Assembly (NCBI RefSeq): GCF_035207705.1
Contig: NZ_CP128187.1
Coordinates: forward strand, 310,001-374,000
Length of the DNA: 64,000 nt
Origin: Maribacter sp. BPC-D8
Lineage (GTDB): Bacteria > Bacteroidota > Bacteroidia > Flavobacteriales > Flavobacteriaceae
Reading direction: 5' to 3'
Each line of letters begins with the position of its first letter. The first letter of the stretch is position 1. Below, in pieces: positions 8,435-17,050 of this stretch. The position numbers and the translations under genes were made by a program. The notes beneath the pieces were generated by a model, which was not told the origin of the DNA, searched no databases, and worked only from the letters and a program-made list of their open reading frames with translations.

Positions 8435-9333
8435 TGACTCTTTCTAGGGTGATAGGTATTCATGACTTCAGCTAAGTGAGATCGGTCTACATGCATGTAT
8501 ATTTCTGTGGTAGTAATACTTTCATGCCCAAGCATTTGTTGAATTGATCGTAAGTCGGCACCATTTTCAAGTAAATGAGTAGCAAAAGAATGCCTAAACG
8601 TGTGCGGACTTATACTTTTTTCCAATCCGATTGTTACAGCTAAATTCTTTACAATAGTAAATATCATCGCTCGGGTAAGTTGCTTTCCGCGTCTATTAAG
8701 AAATAGAATATCTTGAAAACCTTCTTGAATATTAAGGTGAACTCTAATTTCATTTCTGTAAATATCAATGTATTTTTTGTTTACGGCACTAATTGGTACA
8801 AAACGTTGCTTGTTGCCTTTGCCTGTTACTTTAATAAAATCTTCCTCAAAAAATAGATCAGATATTTTTAACCCGATGAGTTCAGAAACTCTTAGTCCGC
8901 AGCCATATAAAGTTTCTAGCATAGCTCGGTTGCGCTCTCCTTCTGCAGAACTTAAATCTATGGCGCCAATCAATTTATCTATTTCATTTTCAGAAAGTGT
9001 ATCTGGTAATTTGCGTCCAATCTTTGGAGATTCGATTAAATCTAACGGATTATCTTTTCTATAATCTTCAAAAATTAGATAATTAAAAAAACTTTTGAGT
9101 CCCGATATAACTCGTGCTTGTGATCTAGGGTTGACCACTTTGGCAATTTCATAAATAAACTGTTGAACAGTGTTTTTGTCAATTAGAATTGGGGTAGTGT
9201 TTATGTCATGGGTTTCAAGAAAAGACATCAACTTTTCAATATCCATAGTATAGCTCTGTATAGAGTTTTTTGATAACCCTCGTTCAAGCTTAAGATATAC
9301 GGTGTAATCTTTTAACGCATGTTTCCAATTCAT
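8431..9333 (-). CDS. xerD: Site-specific tyrosine recombinase XerD
   Basis: Tyrosine recombinase of 300 residues, which resolves chromosome dimers at dif. The N-terminal SAM-like core-binding domain is followed by the catalytic domain. The first catalytic Arg lies in YGCGLRVSEL, the Lys in GKGNKQRFVPI, and HTFRHSFATHLLENG carries HxxR. LGH precedes the nucleophilic Tyr at about residue 279 (TTEIYMHVD). Length and motifs match XerD, and the absence of phage or integron genes argues for the housekeeping recombinase. It is close to aroQ, an arrangement I recall as common in Flavobacteriia. A TATCTTTA box about 5 bp upstream of its start resembles the -7 element. Confidence 0.92.
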   Translation of the reverse strand: MNWKHALKDYTVYLKLERGLSKNSIQSYTMDIEKLMSFLETHDINTTPILIDKNTVQQFIYEIAKVVNPRSQARVISGLKSFFNYLIFEDYRKDNPLDLIESPKIGRKLPDTLSENEIDKLIGAIDLSSAEGERNRAMLETLYGCGLRVSELIGLKISDLFFEEDFIKVTGKGNKQRFVPISAVNKKYIDIYRNEIRVHLNIQEGFQDILFLNRRGKQLTRAMIFTIVKNLAVTIGLEKSISPHTFRHSFATHLLENGADLRSIQQMLGHESITTTEIYMHVDRSHLAEVMNTYHPRKSH

Positions 9334-9470
9334 GGTTTAAAGATAAAGAATCCATTAATTAAGAATAGGATAATGTAGTAATATGGGATGTATTTAGAAG
9401 CTGTAAATTGATATGACCTATCTAAAAGTTAGCTGTACCACTACTTTCATGGTATTCACAACAAAGATGC

Positions 9471-9499
9471 TTGTAAGCTTAGTCTTACCTTTATTTTTG
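9471..9499 (+). promoter_or_regulatory. Bacteroidota-type promoter of the barrel protein gene at 9522
   Basis: TTG (9471-9473) and TATTTTTG (9492-9499), an exact TAnnTTTG -7 box, are separated by 18 bp. The predicted start of transcription is a few bases further on, giving a leader of about 18 nt. Confidence 0.7.
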
Positions 9500-9521
9500 T
9501 AAGAAATAAACCGACCAAACC

Positions 9522-10040
9522 ATGAATAAGTATTTCATTTTATTATTTGCCTTATGTCTTTCAACCGGAATTTTTGCTCAAGAAGGCTTCAAATTCGGTA
9601 TACAAGGAGGTATTCCACTAGATGATTACAATGAAGCGGTAAGTATTGTGCTTGCAGCAGATTTCTCATACATGTATCCGTTAGGTGAAGTAGTAGATGT
9701 CGGACCCGCAGTAGGTTATATTCATGGTTTTGCAGAAACCTTTCAAACAACGATTATTAGAGAAGAACAAGAAGCTGTTCAGTTTTTGCCATTGTCTGCA
9801 GGCGTTCGTTTTTGGACATCAAATTATTTCTCATTTGGTGGAAATATAGGTTATGCAATGGGAATAAATGATGGTAATGAAGGTGGTCTTTATTATAGAC
9901 CTACAATTGCTTATCTGATGAGTTCAAGCGTTGAGGTTAATTTATCATACACAGGTATAGATATTGAAGAAACGACTTGGTCTACAGTTACCTTGGGTAT
10001 CGTTTACAATTTTGAACCTAAATATAGAACTCGTCGCTAG
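9522..10040 (+). CDS. Outer-membrane beta-barrel protein (OmpX/OmpW-like porin fold)
   Basis: Exported protein of 172 residues with a clear signal peptide (cleavage after IFAQ). The mature part has alternating-residue strands beginning FKFGIQGGIPL, with aromatic girdle residues (FSYMYPLG, FSFGGNIGYAMG). It probably forms an eight-stranded barrel like many small flavobacterial outer-membrane proteins. The C-terminus ends in RTRR rather than an aromatic residue, which is slightly unusual for a barrel. It has its own well-formed promoter. The specific function is unknown. Confidence 0.7.
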   Translation: MNKYFILLFALCLSTGIFAQEGFKFGIQGGIPLDDYNEAVSIVLAADFSYMYPLGEVVDVGPAVGYIHGFAETFQTTIIREEQEAVQFLPLSAGVRFWTSNYFSFGGNIGYAMGINDGNEGGLYYRPTIAYLMSSSVEVNLSYTGIDIEETTWSTVTLGIVYNFEPKYRTRR

Positions 10041-10105
10041 ATAAAGACCGCTATCAAGTTTAATTTACTTCTAGTATTTGTAATTCATTGTACGGCAACA
10101 TTCGT

Positions 10106-10113
10106 TATTTTTG
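10106..10113 (+). promoter_or_regulatory. -7 box (TATTTTTG) immediately before aroQ
   Basis: Exact match to TAnnTTTG ending only 4 bp before the aroQ ATG at 10118. A TTG at 10088-10090 is 15 bp upstream, shorter than the usual spacing. If it is used, transcription would start at or next to the ATG, giving a leaderless mRNA. Confidence 0.45.
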
Positions 10114-10117
10114 ATGT

Positions 10118-10534
10118 ATGAAGATTATCATTATAAATGGCCCCAACTTAAATCTTTTAGGAAAAAGGGAGCCAGAAGTATACGGTTCAGAAACTTTTGA
10201 AGATTACTTTTCAAAATTACAATTCAAATTTAAAGATATTGAATTGGAATATTTTCAATCTAACATAGAAGGGGAGTTAATTTCAAAAATTCAAGAAACT
10301 GGCTTTTCTTATGACGGTATAGTGCTCAATGCGGCAGCTTATACACATACTTCGGTAGGTATTGGCGATGCGGTAAAAGCAGTTGAAACTCCTGTAATAG
10401 AAGTTCATATTTCTAATACACACCAACGCGAAGAGTTTAGACATATATCTTACATTTCACCTGCAGCAAGTGGAGTGATACTTGGCTTCGGTTTAAAAAG
10501 CTATGATCTCGCTATCGAGAGCTTTTTATTTTAA
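10118..10534 (+). CDS. aroQ: Type II 3-dehydroquinate dehydratase
   Basis: Shikimate pathway enzyme that dehydrates 3-dehydroquinate to 3-dehydroshikimate in the cytoplasm. At 138 residues it is the normal size for the dodecameric type II enzyme. The N-terminus carries the conserved NGPNLNLLGKREPEVYG, including the active-site Asn and Tyr. Later motifs are SNIEGELI, NAAAYTHTSVGIGDA, and EVHISNTHQREEFRH, which bears the catalytic His. It lies near xerD on the opposite strand. A -7-type box lies just 4 bp from the start codon, so the transcript may lack a leader. Confidence 0.96.
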   Translation: MKIIIINGPNLNLLGKREPEVYGSETFEDYFSKLQFKFKDIELEYFQSNIEGELISKIQETGFSYDGIVLNAAAYTHTSVGIGDAVKAVETPVIEVHISNTHQREEFRHISYISPAASGVILGFGLKSYDLAIESFLF

Positions 10535-10599
10535 CTCAAAAAATATTTTAACGTCTAGAGTAGTACTCTAATTCGTAAATAATAACAAAATACGTTGTT

Positions 10600-11787
10600 A
10601 TGAAAAGAATTGCTTCTGTACTATTAGGTGTTACCTCATTATTTTATATTTCTTGCAGTGATGCAGATGAATTGAATTTGACTCCTAATCCAGATGTGCA
10701 AATCGATTCTTTAGCAGTATTTACTGTTAACAATGCTTTTTCAAATCTATCTTTTAATAATCCTCTAGATCTTCAAGCTACCGGTGCAGATAGCACAAGA
10801 ATATTTGTAGCAGAGAAAGGCGGAATTATTAAGGTTTTCAATAATGTTGCTACGACAGAAGAAGTAACTACTTTTTTAGATATTTCTGCAAGAACGGCTA
10901 CGGCTAGTGAGCTGGGATTGTTAGGTTTTGCTTTTCATCCGCAGTACACCACAAACGGATTTTTATATGTTGTTTATACTCCAAATGAAGAGTTGGCCGT
11001 GGTATCTCGATTTAAAGTTTCTGAAACCGATGCAAATATGGTCGATGAAACCAGTGAGACTATATTACTCGAAATTCCGCAACCAGCAACCAATCATAAT
11101 GGTGGGCAATTAGCTTTTGGTCCTGACGGATTTTTATATATCGCCTCTGGTGACGGCGGTGGATCAGGTGACCCAGATGGCAATGCACAGAACCTAAGTA
11201 ATCTACTTGGTAAAATTTTACGAATTGATGTCGACGCTATGGATGAGGGATTGAATTATGCTATCCCATCAGATAATCCGTTCGTGGAAGAAGAAAATGC
11301 AAGAGGAGAGGTATTTGCCTACGGATTAAGAAATCCGTGGAGATTTAGTTTTGATAATCAAACAAATACCTTGTGGGCAGGTGATGTGGGTCAAGACGAG
11401 AAAGAAGAAATTAATTTAATAGTAAAAGGTGGTAACTACGGGTGGAATATTCTAGAAGGTACCTCATGCTTTCTTGAAAACGATTGTGACGATACAGGTT
11501 TAATAGCTCCCCTTTATGAATACGGTCGCACAGAAAACGATAAATCAGTTACCGGTGGGTATGTGTATAGAGGTGATGCCTTACCAGAATTACAGGGGTT
11601 ATATATTTATGGTGATTTTGTTTCCGGTAGAATTTGGGCTTTAGATCAAGCCGGTAATAACAAACTGATATTTGAAAGCGAATTAGCTATTTCATCATTT
11701 GGTTCAGATGCAAATAATGAACTGTACATATGTGCTTTTGATGGAAAAATCTATGAACTTGCCGAAGTAGCCGAAGTTCAGCCTTAA
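10600..11787 (+). CDS. PQQ-dependent sugar dehydrogenase family (glucose/sorbosone dehydrogenase) lipoprotein
   Basis: Exported six-bladed beta-propeller of the soluble glucose/sorbosone dehydrogenase family, which oxidises aldoses with PQQ. A lipobox (FYISC) near residue 20 predicts lipid anchoring. Catalytic and PQQ-site sequence is visible: NHNGGQLAFGPDGFLYIASGDGG with the family's His, then FAYGLRNPWRFSFD and GDVGQDEKEEIN. Four cysteines near residues 285-295 (CFLENDC) may form a disulfide. The length of 395 residues is typical. It overlaps the convergent DUF3817 gene by four bases. A larger relative with a fused cytochrome region starts at 61642. The substrate is not determinable. Confidence 0.85.
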   Translation: MKRIASVLLGVTSLFYISCSDADELNLTPNPDVQIDSLAVFTVNNAFSNLSFNNPLDLQATGADSTRIFVAEKGGIIKVFNNVATTEEVTTFLDISARTATASELGLLGFAFHPQYTTNGFLYVVYTPNEELAVVSRFKVSETDANMVDETSETILLEIPQPATNHNGGQLAFGPDGFLYIASGDGGGSGDPDGNAQNLSNLLGKILRIDVDAMDEGLNYAIPSDNPFVEEENARGEVFAYGLRNPWRFSFDNQTNTLWAGDVGQDEKEEINLIVKGGNYGWNILEGTSCFLENDCDDTGLIAPLYEYGRTENDKSVTGGYVYRGDALPELQGLYIYGDFVSGRIWALDQAGNNKLIFESELAISSFGSDANNELYICAFDGKIYELAEVAEVQP

Positions 11788-12071
11788 GCGTTGTCTTCTG
11801 GTCTTAAATATTTCTCTTCTACGTAGAATGTCGCAAACGGCAGAAGGGATGCTATACCGAAAATAAATACTTTTTTAAAGCTCCATTTGTGAGTGAAGCC
11901 TACTATTAGCGTAAGGGCTATAAAGGCAATAAACAAGAAACCGTGAGCATAGCCGACAAATTTATTTGGTTCTGGTATTTCTGCCCAATATTTTAAAGGC
12001 ATGGTTACCCCGAACAACGCCAAATAGGAGATTCCTTCTAAAATTGCCGTTGCTCGAAATAATTTTAACAT
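11784..12071 (-). CDS. DUF3817 small integral membrane protein
   Basis: Membrane protein of 95 residues with about three hydrophobic segments. It starts with the DUF3817 signature (FRATAILEGISYLALFG), followed by PLKYW and a histidine-containing YAHGFLF. The function of the family is unknown. It lies 21 bp downstream of lpdA on the same strand, so it may be co-transcribed with it. Its stop shares a TTAA palindrome with the convergent dehydrogenase gene. Confidence 0.8.
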   Translation of the reverse strand: MLKLFRATAILEGISYLALFGVTMPLKYWAEIPEPNKFVGYAHGFLFIAFIALTLIVGFTHKWSFKKVFIFGIASLLPFATFYVEEKYLRPEDNA

Positions 12072-12092
12072 GCTATAGTATATTGTAATTAA

Positions 12093-13484
12093 TTATAAGT
12101 GAATTACCTCGTCATAAGCAGCTGCAGTTGCTTCCATAACAGCTTCGCTCATAGTTGGGTGTGGGTGAATAGCTTTTAACACTTCATGCCCAGTAGTTTC
12201 TAGTTTACGACCAAGAACCGCTTCTGCAATCATATCTGTAACACCTGCGCCGATCATATGGCAACCTAGCCATTCGCCATACTTGGCATCGTATATAACT
12301 TTAACGAATCCTTCAGATGCACCAGAAGCTTGTGCTTTACCACTTGCAGAGAAAGGAAATTTACCAACTTTAATATCGATACCTTTTTCTCTAGCTTGTT
12401 TTTCGGTTAAACCAACAGAAGCAATTTCAGGAGAACAGTATGTACACCCTGGTATATTGCCATAATCTAATGGCTCAACATGCATTTCTGCTAATTTCTC
12501 AACACACAAAATACCTTCTGCAGATGCAACGTGTGCAAGTGCCGGACCTGGTGTAACATCACCAATTGCGAAATATCCTGGTATGTTCGTTTGGTAATAA
12601 TCATTTACCAAAATCTTATCTCTGTCGGTAGCGATACCAACATCTTCTAATCCTATATTTTCAATATTGGTTTTAATACCAACCGCAGACAATACGATAT
12701 CAGCTTCAAGAACTTTTTCTCCTTTTGCTGTTTTAACAGTAGCTTTTACACCATCGCCAGAAGTGTCAACCGAAGTAACTTCTGCAGAGGTCATAATTTT
12801 AACTCCCGCTTTTTTGAAACTTCTTTCCAATTGCTTAGAAATATCTTCGTCTTCAACAGGTACAATGTTCGGTAAATATTCAACTACAGTAACCTCAGTT
12901 CCCATAGAGTTGTAGAAGTAAGCGAATTCGATACCAATTGCACCACTACCAACAACAATCATTTTCTTAGGTTGTTTGTCTAAGGTCATTGCTTGTCTGT
13001 ACCCAATAATTTTCTTGCCATCTTGTGGTAAGCTAGGTAGTTCACGACTTCTCGCGCCAGTAGCAATGATAATATTTTTTGCACTGTATTCAGTAGTAGA
13101 ACCATCTTCAGCTTTAACTGAAACTTTCTTTCCTGCTTTTAAGGTTCCGTAACCTTTTATAACTTCAATTTTATTCTTCTTCATTAAGAACTGAACACCT
13201 TTGCTCATTCCTTCAGCAACGCCACGACTCCTTTTAACAACCGCATTAAAATCTTTATCGGCACCTTTAATTTTTAAACCGTAGTCTTCTGCATGTTTCA
13301 AGTATTCAAATACTTGTGCAGATTTCAACAAAGCTTTGGTAGGTATACAACCCCAATTTAAGCAAACGCCTCCTAAACTTTCTTTTTCAATAACGGCGGT
13401 CTTAAAGCCTAATTGTGCAGCCCTAATAGCGGTTACATATCCGCCAGGACCACTACCTAAAACAATAATATCGAAAGTGCTCAT
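12093..13484 (-). CDS. lpdA: Dihydrolipoyl dehydrogenase (E3)
   Basis: FAD-containing E3 subunit that reoxidises dihydrolipoamide in the pyruvate, 2-oxoglutarate and branched-chain oxo-acid dehydrogenase complexes and in glycine cleavage. The FAD motif (GSGPGGYVTAIRAAQLG) opens the protein. The redox-active disulfide is CLNWGC near residues 41-46, with Trp where Val is common. The NAD-binding GSGAIGIEFAYFYNS and the second FAD motif (AIGDV) are present. The interface HPHPTMSEAV with the catalytic His and Glu ends it. Length 463 is standard. A minus-strand CAAAAATA (-7 box) lies 32 bp upstream. Confidence 0.95.
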   Translation of the reverse strand: MSTFDIIVLGSGPGGYVTAIRAAQLGFKTAVIEKESLGGVCLNWGCIPTKALLKSAQVFEYLKHAEDYGLKIKGADKDFNAVVKRSRGVAEGMSKGVQFLMKKNKIEVIKGYGTLKAGKKVSVKAEDGSTTEYSAKNIIIATGARSRELPSLPQDGKKIIGYRQAMTLDKQPKKMIVVGSGAIGIEFAYFYNSMGTEVTVVEYLPNIVPVEDEDISKQLERSFKKAGVKIMTSAEVTSVDTSGDGVKATVKTAKGEKVLEADIVLSAVGIKTNIENIGLEDVGIATDRDKILVNDYYQTNIPGYFAIGDVTPGPALAHVASAEGILCVEKLAEMHVEPLDYGNIPGCTYCSPEIASVGLTEKQAREKGIDIKVGKFPFSASGKAQASGASEGFVKVIYDAKYGEWLGCHMIGAGVTDMIAEAVLGRKLETTGHEVLKAIHPHPTMSEAVMEATAAAYDEVIHL

Positions 13485-13515
13485 ATTCTGATTTTTTGTA
13501 GTTTTAATTGAAGAT

Positions 13516-13523
13516 CAAAAATA
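13516..13523 (-). promoter_or_regulatory. -7 box of the lpdA promoter
   Basis: On the minus strand this reads TATTTTTG, an exact TAnnTTTG. It predicts transcription starting near 13511 and a leader of about 27 nt. No clear TTG element was found 19 bp upstream. Confidence 0.55.
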
Positions 13524-13631
13524 CAAAACCTAATTGAGATTGCTCGCAGGTTTTTAAAATATGACCTTTAATATGAAATTGTGATATTTAGAAAAGAATC
13601 TAGTTTGTTTAATATGAATGTTATAGAAACA

Positions 13632-13659
13632 AACAAGAGGTCTAAATAGACCTCTTGTT
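13632..13659 (-). terminator. Rho-independent terminator of msrB
   Basis: A perfect 13-bp stem (AACAAGAGGTCTA / TAGACCTCTTGTT) with a two-base loop lies 23 bp past the msrB stop. On the minus strand it is followed by a T-rich stretch (TGTTTCT). It separates msrB from lpdA. Confidence 0.8.
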
Positions 13660-13682
13660 ATTATAAATTCTAATAAAAAAGT

Positions 13683-14180
13683 TTATTCTGCGGGTACAAA
13701 ATTTAAAGCTACACCATTAACACAGTGGCGTAAACCAGTTGGGTCTGGTCCGTCTTCAAAAACGTGACCTAAATGTCCGCCACACGTAGCGCAATGCTCT
13801 TCGGTTCTTTTGTAGCCAATTTTATAATCTACATCATAAGCAACGTTACCTTCAATTTCCTCATAGAAACTAGGCCATCCGGTACCAGAATCAAATTTTG
13901 TATAACTTTTAAATAGGGGAGTAGCGCATGCAGCACAAACGTAAGTCCCTTTTTCTTTGTTCTTTAAAAGCTCACTAGTAAATGGGTTTTCAGTAGCAGC
14001 TTCACGAAGTACATAGTATTCAGAATCGGTCAACTCTTTCTTCCATTCGCTATTCGTTTTTTGTACGGCAAATTCTTTTTTAGCACTCGTTTTTGTTGTG
14101 GTAGCCATCTCTTTTTCTTGAGAAGTGCCTTTACAGCTTACAAAAAGTACGAGTAGTGCAATTGCAAAATTTATTTTCAT
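13683..14180 (-). CDS. msrB: Peptide-methionine (R)-S-oxide reductase, lipoprotein
   Basis: Reduces methionine-R-sulfoxide in exported proteins. The protein begins with a lipoprotein signal (lipobox VSCKG), so it is predicted periplasmic. The zinc site is complete with CAAC and CATC pairs, and GTGWPSF is the substrate-binding motif. The catalytic Cys lies in RHCVNG near the C-terminus. I chose the ATG at 14180, which gives a normal signal peptide; the frame is open back to a TTG at 14228, which would add 16 charged residues before the signal and is unlikely. Monocistronic, with its own terminator. Confidence 0.92.
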   Translation of the reverse strand: MKINFAIALLVLFVSCKGTSQEKEMATTTKTSAKKEFAVQKTNSEWKKELTDSEYYVLREAATENPFTSELLKNKEKGTYVCAACATPLFKSYTKFDSGTGWPSFYEEIEGNVAYDVDYKIGYKRTEEHCATCGGHLGHVFEDGPDPTGLRHCVNGVALNFVPAE

Positions 14181-14282
14181 CTTTTCAATTTTTTTAGTTC
14201 TGTCGAATAAATTATGTATTCCTTTCAATGTATTGTATTTACGGAACTTTTAGCGTTAAGGTTTTAAAAGTAATATAAAAAA

Positions 14283-14307
14283 AGCCCCTGATAATTTATC
14301 AAGGGCT
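14283..14307 (-). terminator. Rho-independent terminator of the collagen-like lipoprotein gene
   Basis: AGCCC-TGATAA paired with TTATCA-GGGCT forms a 25-bp imperfect inverted repeat with one mismatch. On the minus strand it is followed by seven T residues, and it lies 31 bp after the gene's stop. Confidence 0.8.
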
Positions 14308-14338
14308 CTAACTTAAATAGGTTAACTATATATGGGTG

Positions 14339-14902
14339 CTATTCTATTTTTACTTTCTGTATACTATCTTCCGTTATGCCTAAATGTGCCATTACAGAAT
14401 TAATATTCGAGGTATCTAATTTACCTGTTGTAGATTCTGCTGGTAAAATGGCTATTCTAAAAACCTGATTGTCAGTATCACCTGCAGGTAGGGTTGATAG
14501 ATCAAAATCTGACTCCAAGAAAATATTAACATCTAAAAAGGTATAGTCAAAGTTATATTGAAGTAAGCCTTGGTCTAAAATTCGTGTTTGTGGCATCAGC
14601 CTCCAAATATCAACTAGTTCACCATTACTATCTTCGGTTACATCCCAAAGCATGTAAACTAAAACTACATCAGTTTCAAAAACTTCTATAGTTTGTGGAA
14701 ACTCGTAAAATATAGAATAGTCATTATCCGAGGTAAAGGTTCCTTCAATATCGACTACTTGACCTAAGATGTTAATTCCGTCTGCACCGTCAAATCCGTC
14801 TGCACCATCAAATCCATCAAAACCTGGAGGTCCCTGTGGTCCTTCACATGATATAAAAAATAATGCTGCAAGTGCTCCAATAAATAAATTGAGTTTTTTC
14901 AT
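14339..14902 (-). CDS. Lipoprotein with a short collagen-like Gly-X-Y segment
   Basis: Exported lipoprotein of 187 residues (lipobox FISCE). Directly after the anchor Cys comes a collagen-like run of eight Gly-X-Y triplets (GPQ GPP GFD GFD GAD GFD GAD GIN, residues ~21-44). A beta-rich domain of unknown family fills the rest. The triplets are rich in Asp and Phe rather than Pro, unlike vertebrate collagen. Similar short collagen-headed lipoproteins are common in Bacteroidota, and their role, perhaps trimerisation at the surface, is not established. Monocistronic, with a downstream terminator. Confidence 0.75.
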   Translation of the reverse strand: MKKLNLFIGALAALFFISCEGPQGPPGFDGFDGADGFDGADGINILGQVVDIEGTFTSDNDYSIFYEFPQTIEVFETDVVLVYMLWDVTEDSNGELVDIWRLMPQTRILDQGLLQYNFDYTFLDVNIFLESDFDLSTLPAGDTDNQVFRIAILPAESTTGKLDTSNINSVMAHLGITEDSIQKVKIE

Positions 14903-15075
14903 AATGTTATAATTATTCGGTTTACGTTTAAATTTTGAATAGTTGTTTCAAAAAGCGTTCCATTTTTGGTATTTAGATATTTAAATCGGATATTAACTGC
15001 TATATTATCAACAAAAAATAATTAGAGTCGAACGTCTTTAAAAGATGATTAGCTTTACCCAAATAAACCAATTAT

Positions 15076-16971
15076 ATGCCAAACGTAAAAGTACACTCAT
15101 TATTTACCGATTTTGATATTGATCTTTTTAAAGGTGGAAAGCATTATCGCCTGTATGAAAAGTTGGGTTCTCATTTGGTAGAAGTAGATGGTGTAGCCGG
15201 TACATACTTTGCCGTTTGGGCACCGTCTGCAAAATCTGTTTCTGTGGTTGGTAATTTTAATTCTTGGGATTCAGATGACCACAAGTTAAATGTTCGTTGG
15301 GATTCTAGCGGAATTTGGGAAGGTTTTATTCCCAACATAGGCAAAGGCGAAGTTTATAAATATAAAATACAGTCCAATAATAATGATATCTGGACAGAAA
15401 AAGCGGATCCTTTTGCAAGGTACTGCGAACACCCACCAAATACAGCATCTATTGTATGGACAGCCGAGCATGATTGGAAAGATGATGCTTGGATGGGGTA
15501 CAGAAAAGATAAAAACGGATTAGATAAACCATACTCCGTTTATGAAGTGCATTTAGGTTCATGGAAGAAAAATGCTGAGAATAAGTTTTTGACCTATAAA
15601 GAGTTTGCAATTGATCTTGTGAACTATGTAAAAGAAATGGGGTATACCCATGTAGAGTTTATGCCGATAATGGAATATCCATATGATCCATCTTGGGGGT
15701 ATCAGTTAACCGGTTATTTTGCGCCAACATCAAGATTTGGTTCTCCAGAAGAATTTAAGTTTTTGGTAGACGCTTTTCATCAAAACGATATAGGAGTAAT
15801 TTTAGACTGGGTACCTTCTCATTTTCCAGAAGATGCACATGGTCTTGGCTTCTTTGATGGTTCTAATTTATATGAACACCCAGATAGAAGAAAAGGCTAC
15901 CATACCGATTGGAAGAGTTTAATTTTCAATTATGGTAGAAATGAGGTTAGAGCGTTTCTAATAAGTAATGCCATATTTTGGTTAGATCAATTTCATGTAG
16001 ATGGTCTTCGTGTAGATGCCGTTGCGTCTATGCTGTATTTAGATTATTCTAGAGAAGATGGTGAATGGGAGCCGAATATATATGGTAATAATGAGAATTT
16101 AGAAGCCATATCTTTTATTCGCGAATTGAATGAAGCGGTATATTCTAGTTTCGACGGTGTACAGACTATTGCCGAAGAATCTACAGCGTTTTCTGGGGTG
16201 TCTAAACCAGTTGAACATGGTGGTTTAGGTTTTGGTATGAAATGGATGATGGGCTGGATGCACGATACATTACAGTTTTTTCAAAAAGAACCTATATACA
16301 GAAAACACCACCAGAACGATTTAACTTTTAGTATGACCTATGCTTTTACCGAGAATTTTATGCTGCCTTTTTCGCATGATGAGGTAGTTTATGGTAAGCA
16401 GTCATTAGTATATAGAATGCCAGGTGATGAATGGCAGCGATTTGCAAATCTGAGGTTGTTATTCGGGTATATGTTTACCCACCCAGGTACCAAACTAATG
16501 TTCATGGGTGGCGAATTTGGACAAACTGCAGAGTGGAATTTTGAACAAAGTTTAGACTGGCATTTATTAAAGTACGATGGTCATAAAGGAATTCAAGATT
16601 TTGTAAAAGATTTAAACCATCTATACAAAAGTGCACCTGCATTATATGAAAAGCAATTTAGTCCAGAAGGTTTTCAATGGATAGATTATGGCGATCACGA
16701 AAATTCTGTTTTAACCTATGTACGTAAAGGTCATGATGAGAAAAACGATTTGATCATTGCATGTAATTTTACACCTGTACCTAGAGAAAATTATAGAATT
16801 GGTAATCCTAAAAAAGGAAAATTAACAGAAGTTTTAAATAGTGATGATGCCAAATATGGTGGCGGCGGAAATTTAAATACTAAAATAAAATCGTCTACCA
16901 AACCGGCTCATGGACATAAAAAGTCCATAGAAATTACTATTCCTCCTTTAGGTATAGTAATACTGAAATAA
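15076..16971 (+). CDS. glgB: 1,4-alpha-glucan branching enzyme (GH13)
   Basis: Introduces alpha-1,6 branches into glycogen in the cytoplasm. The N-terminal CBM48-type domain (YFAVWAPSAKSVSVVGNFNSWD) is followed by the GH13 barrel. The nucleophile Asp lies in DGLRVDAVASMLY near residue 314, the acid/base Glu in AEEST near 365, and the third Asp in FSHDEVVYGK. The length of 631 residues is typical for a type-2 branching enzyme. It lies 79 bp before a GH31 alpha-glucosidase on the same strand, suggesting a shared role in glucan turnover. glgA and glgC are not in the window. A TAGCTTTA box (7 of 8 matches to the -7 element) lies ~20 bp upstream. Confidence 0.95.
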   Translation: MPNVKVHSLFTDFDIDLFKGGKHYRLYEKLGSHLVEVDGVAGTYFAVWAPSAKSVSVVGNFNSWDSDDHKLNVRWDSSGIWEGFIPNIGKGEVYKYKIQSNNNDIWTEKADPFARYCEHPPNTASIVWTAEHDWKDDAWMGYRKDKNGLDKPYSVYEVHLGSWKKNAENKFLTYKEFAIDLVNYVKEMGYTHVEFMPIMEYPYDPSWGYQLTGYFAPTSRFGSPEEFKFLVDAFHQNDIGVILDWVPSHFPEDAHGLGFFDGSNLYEHPDRRKGYHTDWKSLIFNYGRNEVRAFLISNAIFWLDQFHVDGLRVDAVASMLYLDYSREDGEWEPNIYGNNENLEAISFIRELNEAVYSSFDGVQTIAEESTAFSGVSKPVEHGGLGFGMKWMMGWMHDTLQFFQKEPIYRKHHQNDLTFSMTYAFTENFMLPFSHDEVVYGKQSLVYRMPGDEWQRFANLRLLFGYMFTHPGTKLMFMGGEFGQTAEWNFEQSLDWHLLKYDGHKGIQDFVKDLNHLYKSAPALYEKQFSPEGFQWIDYGDHENSVLTYVRKGHDEKNDLIIACNFTPVPRENYRIGNPKKGKLTEVLNSDDAKYGGGGNLNTKIKSSTKPAHGHKKSIEITIPPLGIVILK

Positions 16972-17050
16972 TTTGAAGTAGTTTTTGTTTAAGTCTGCTT
17001 TAAAGAATTTCTTTGATAGTAATAATTGATATTTTTTAATTTATAAGTTC

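Noticed and set aside
8431..9333. Tyrosine recombinase as integrase of a mobile element
   Set aside because: Length and motifs fit housekeeping XerD, and there are no att repeats, tRNA target or phage genes nearby.
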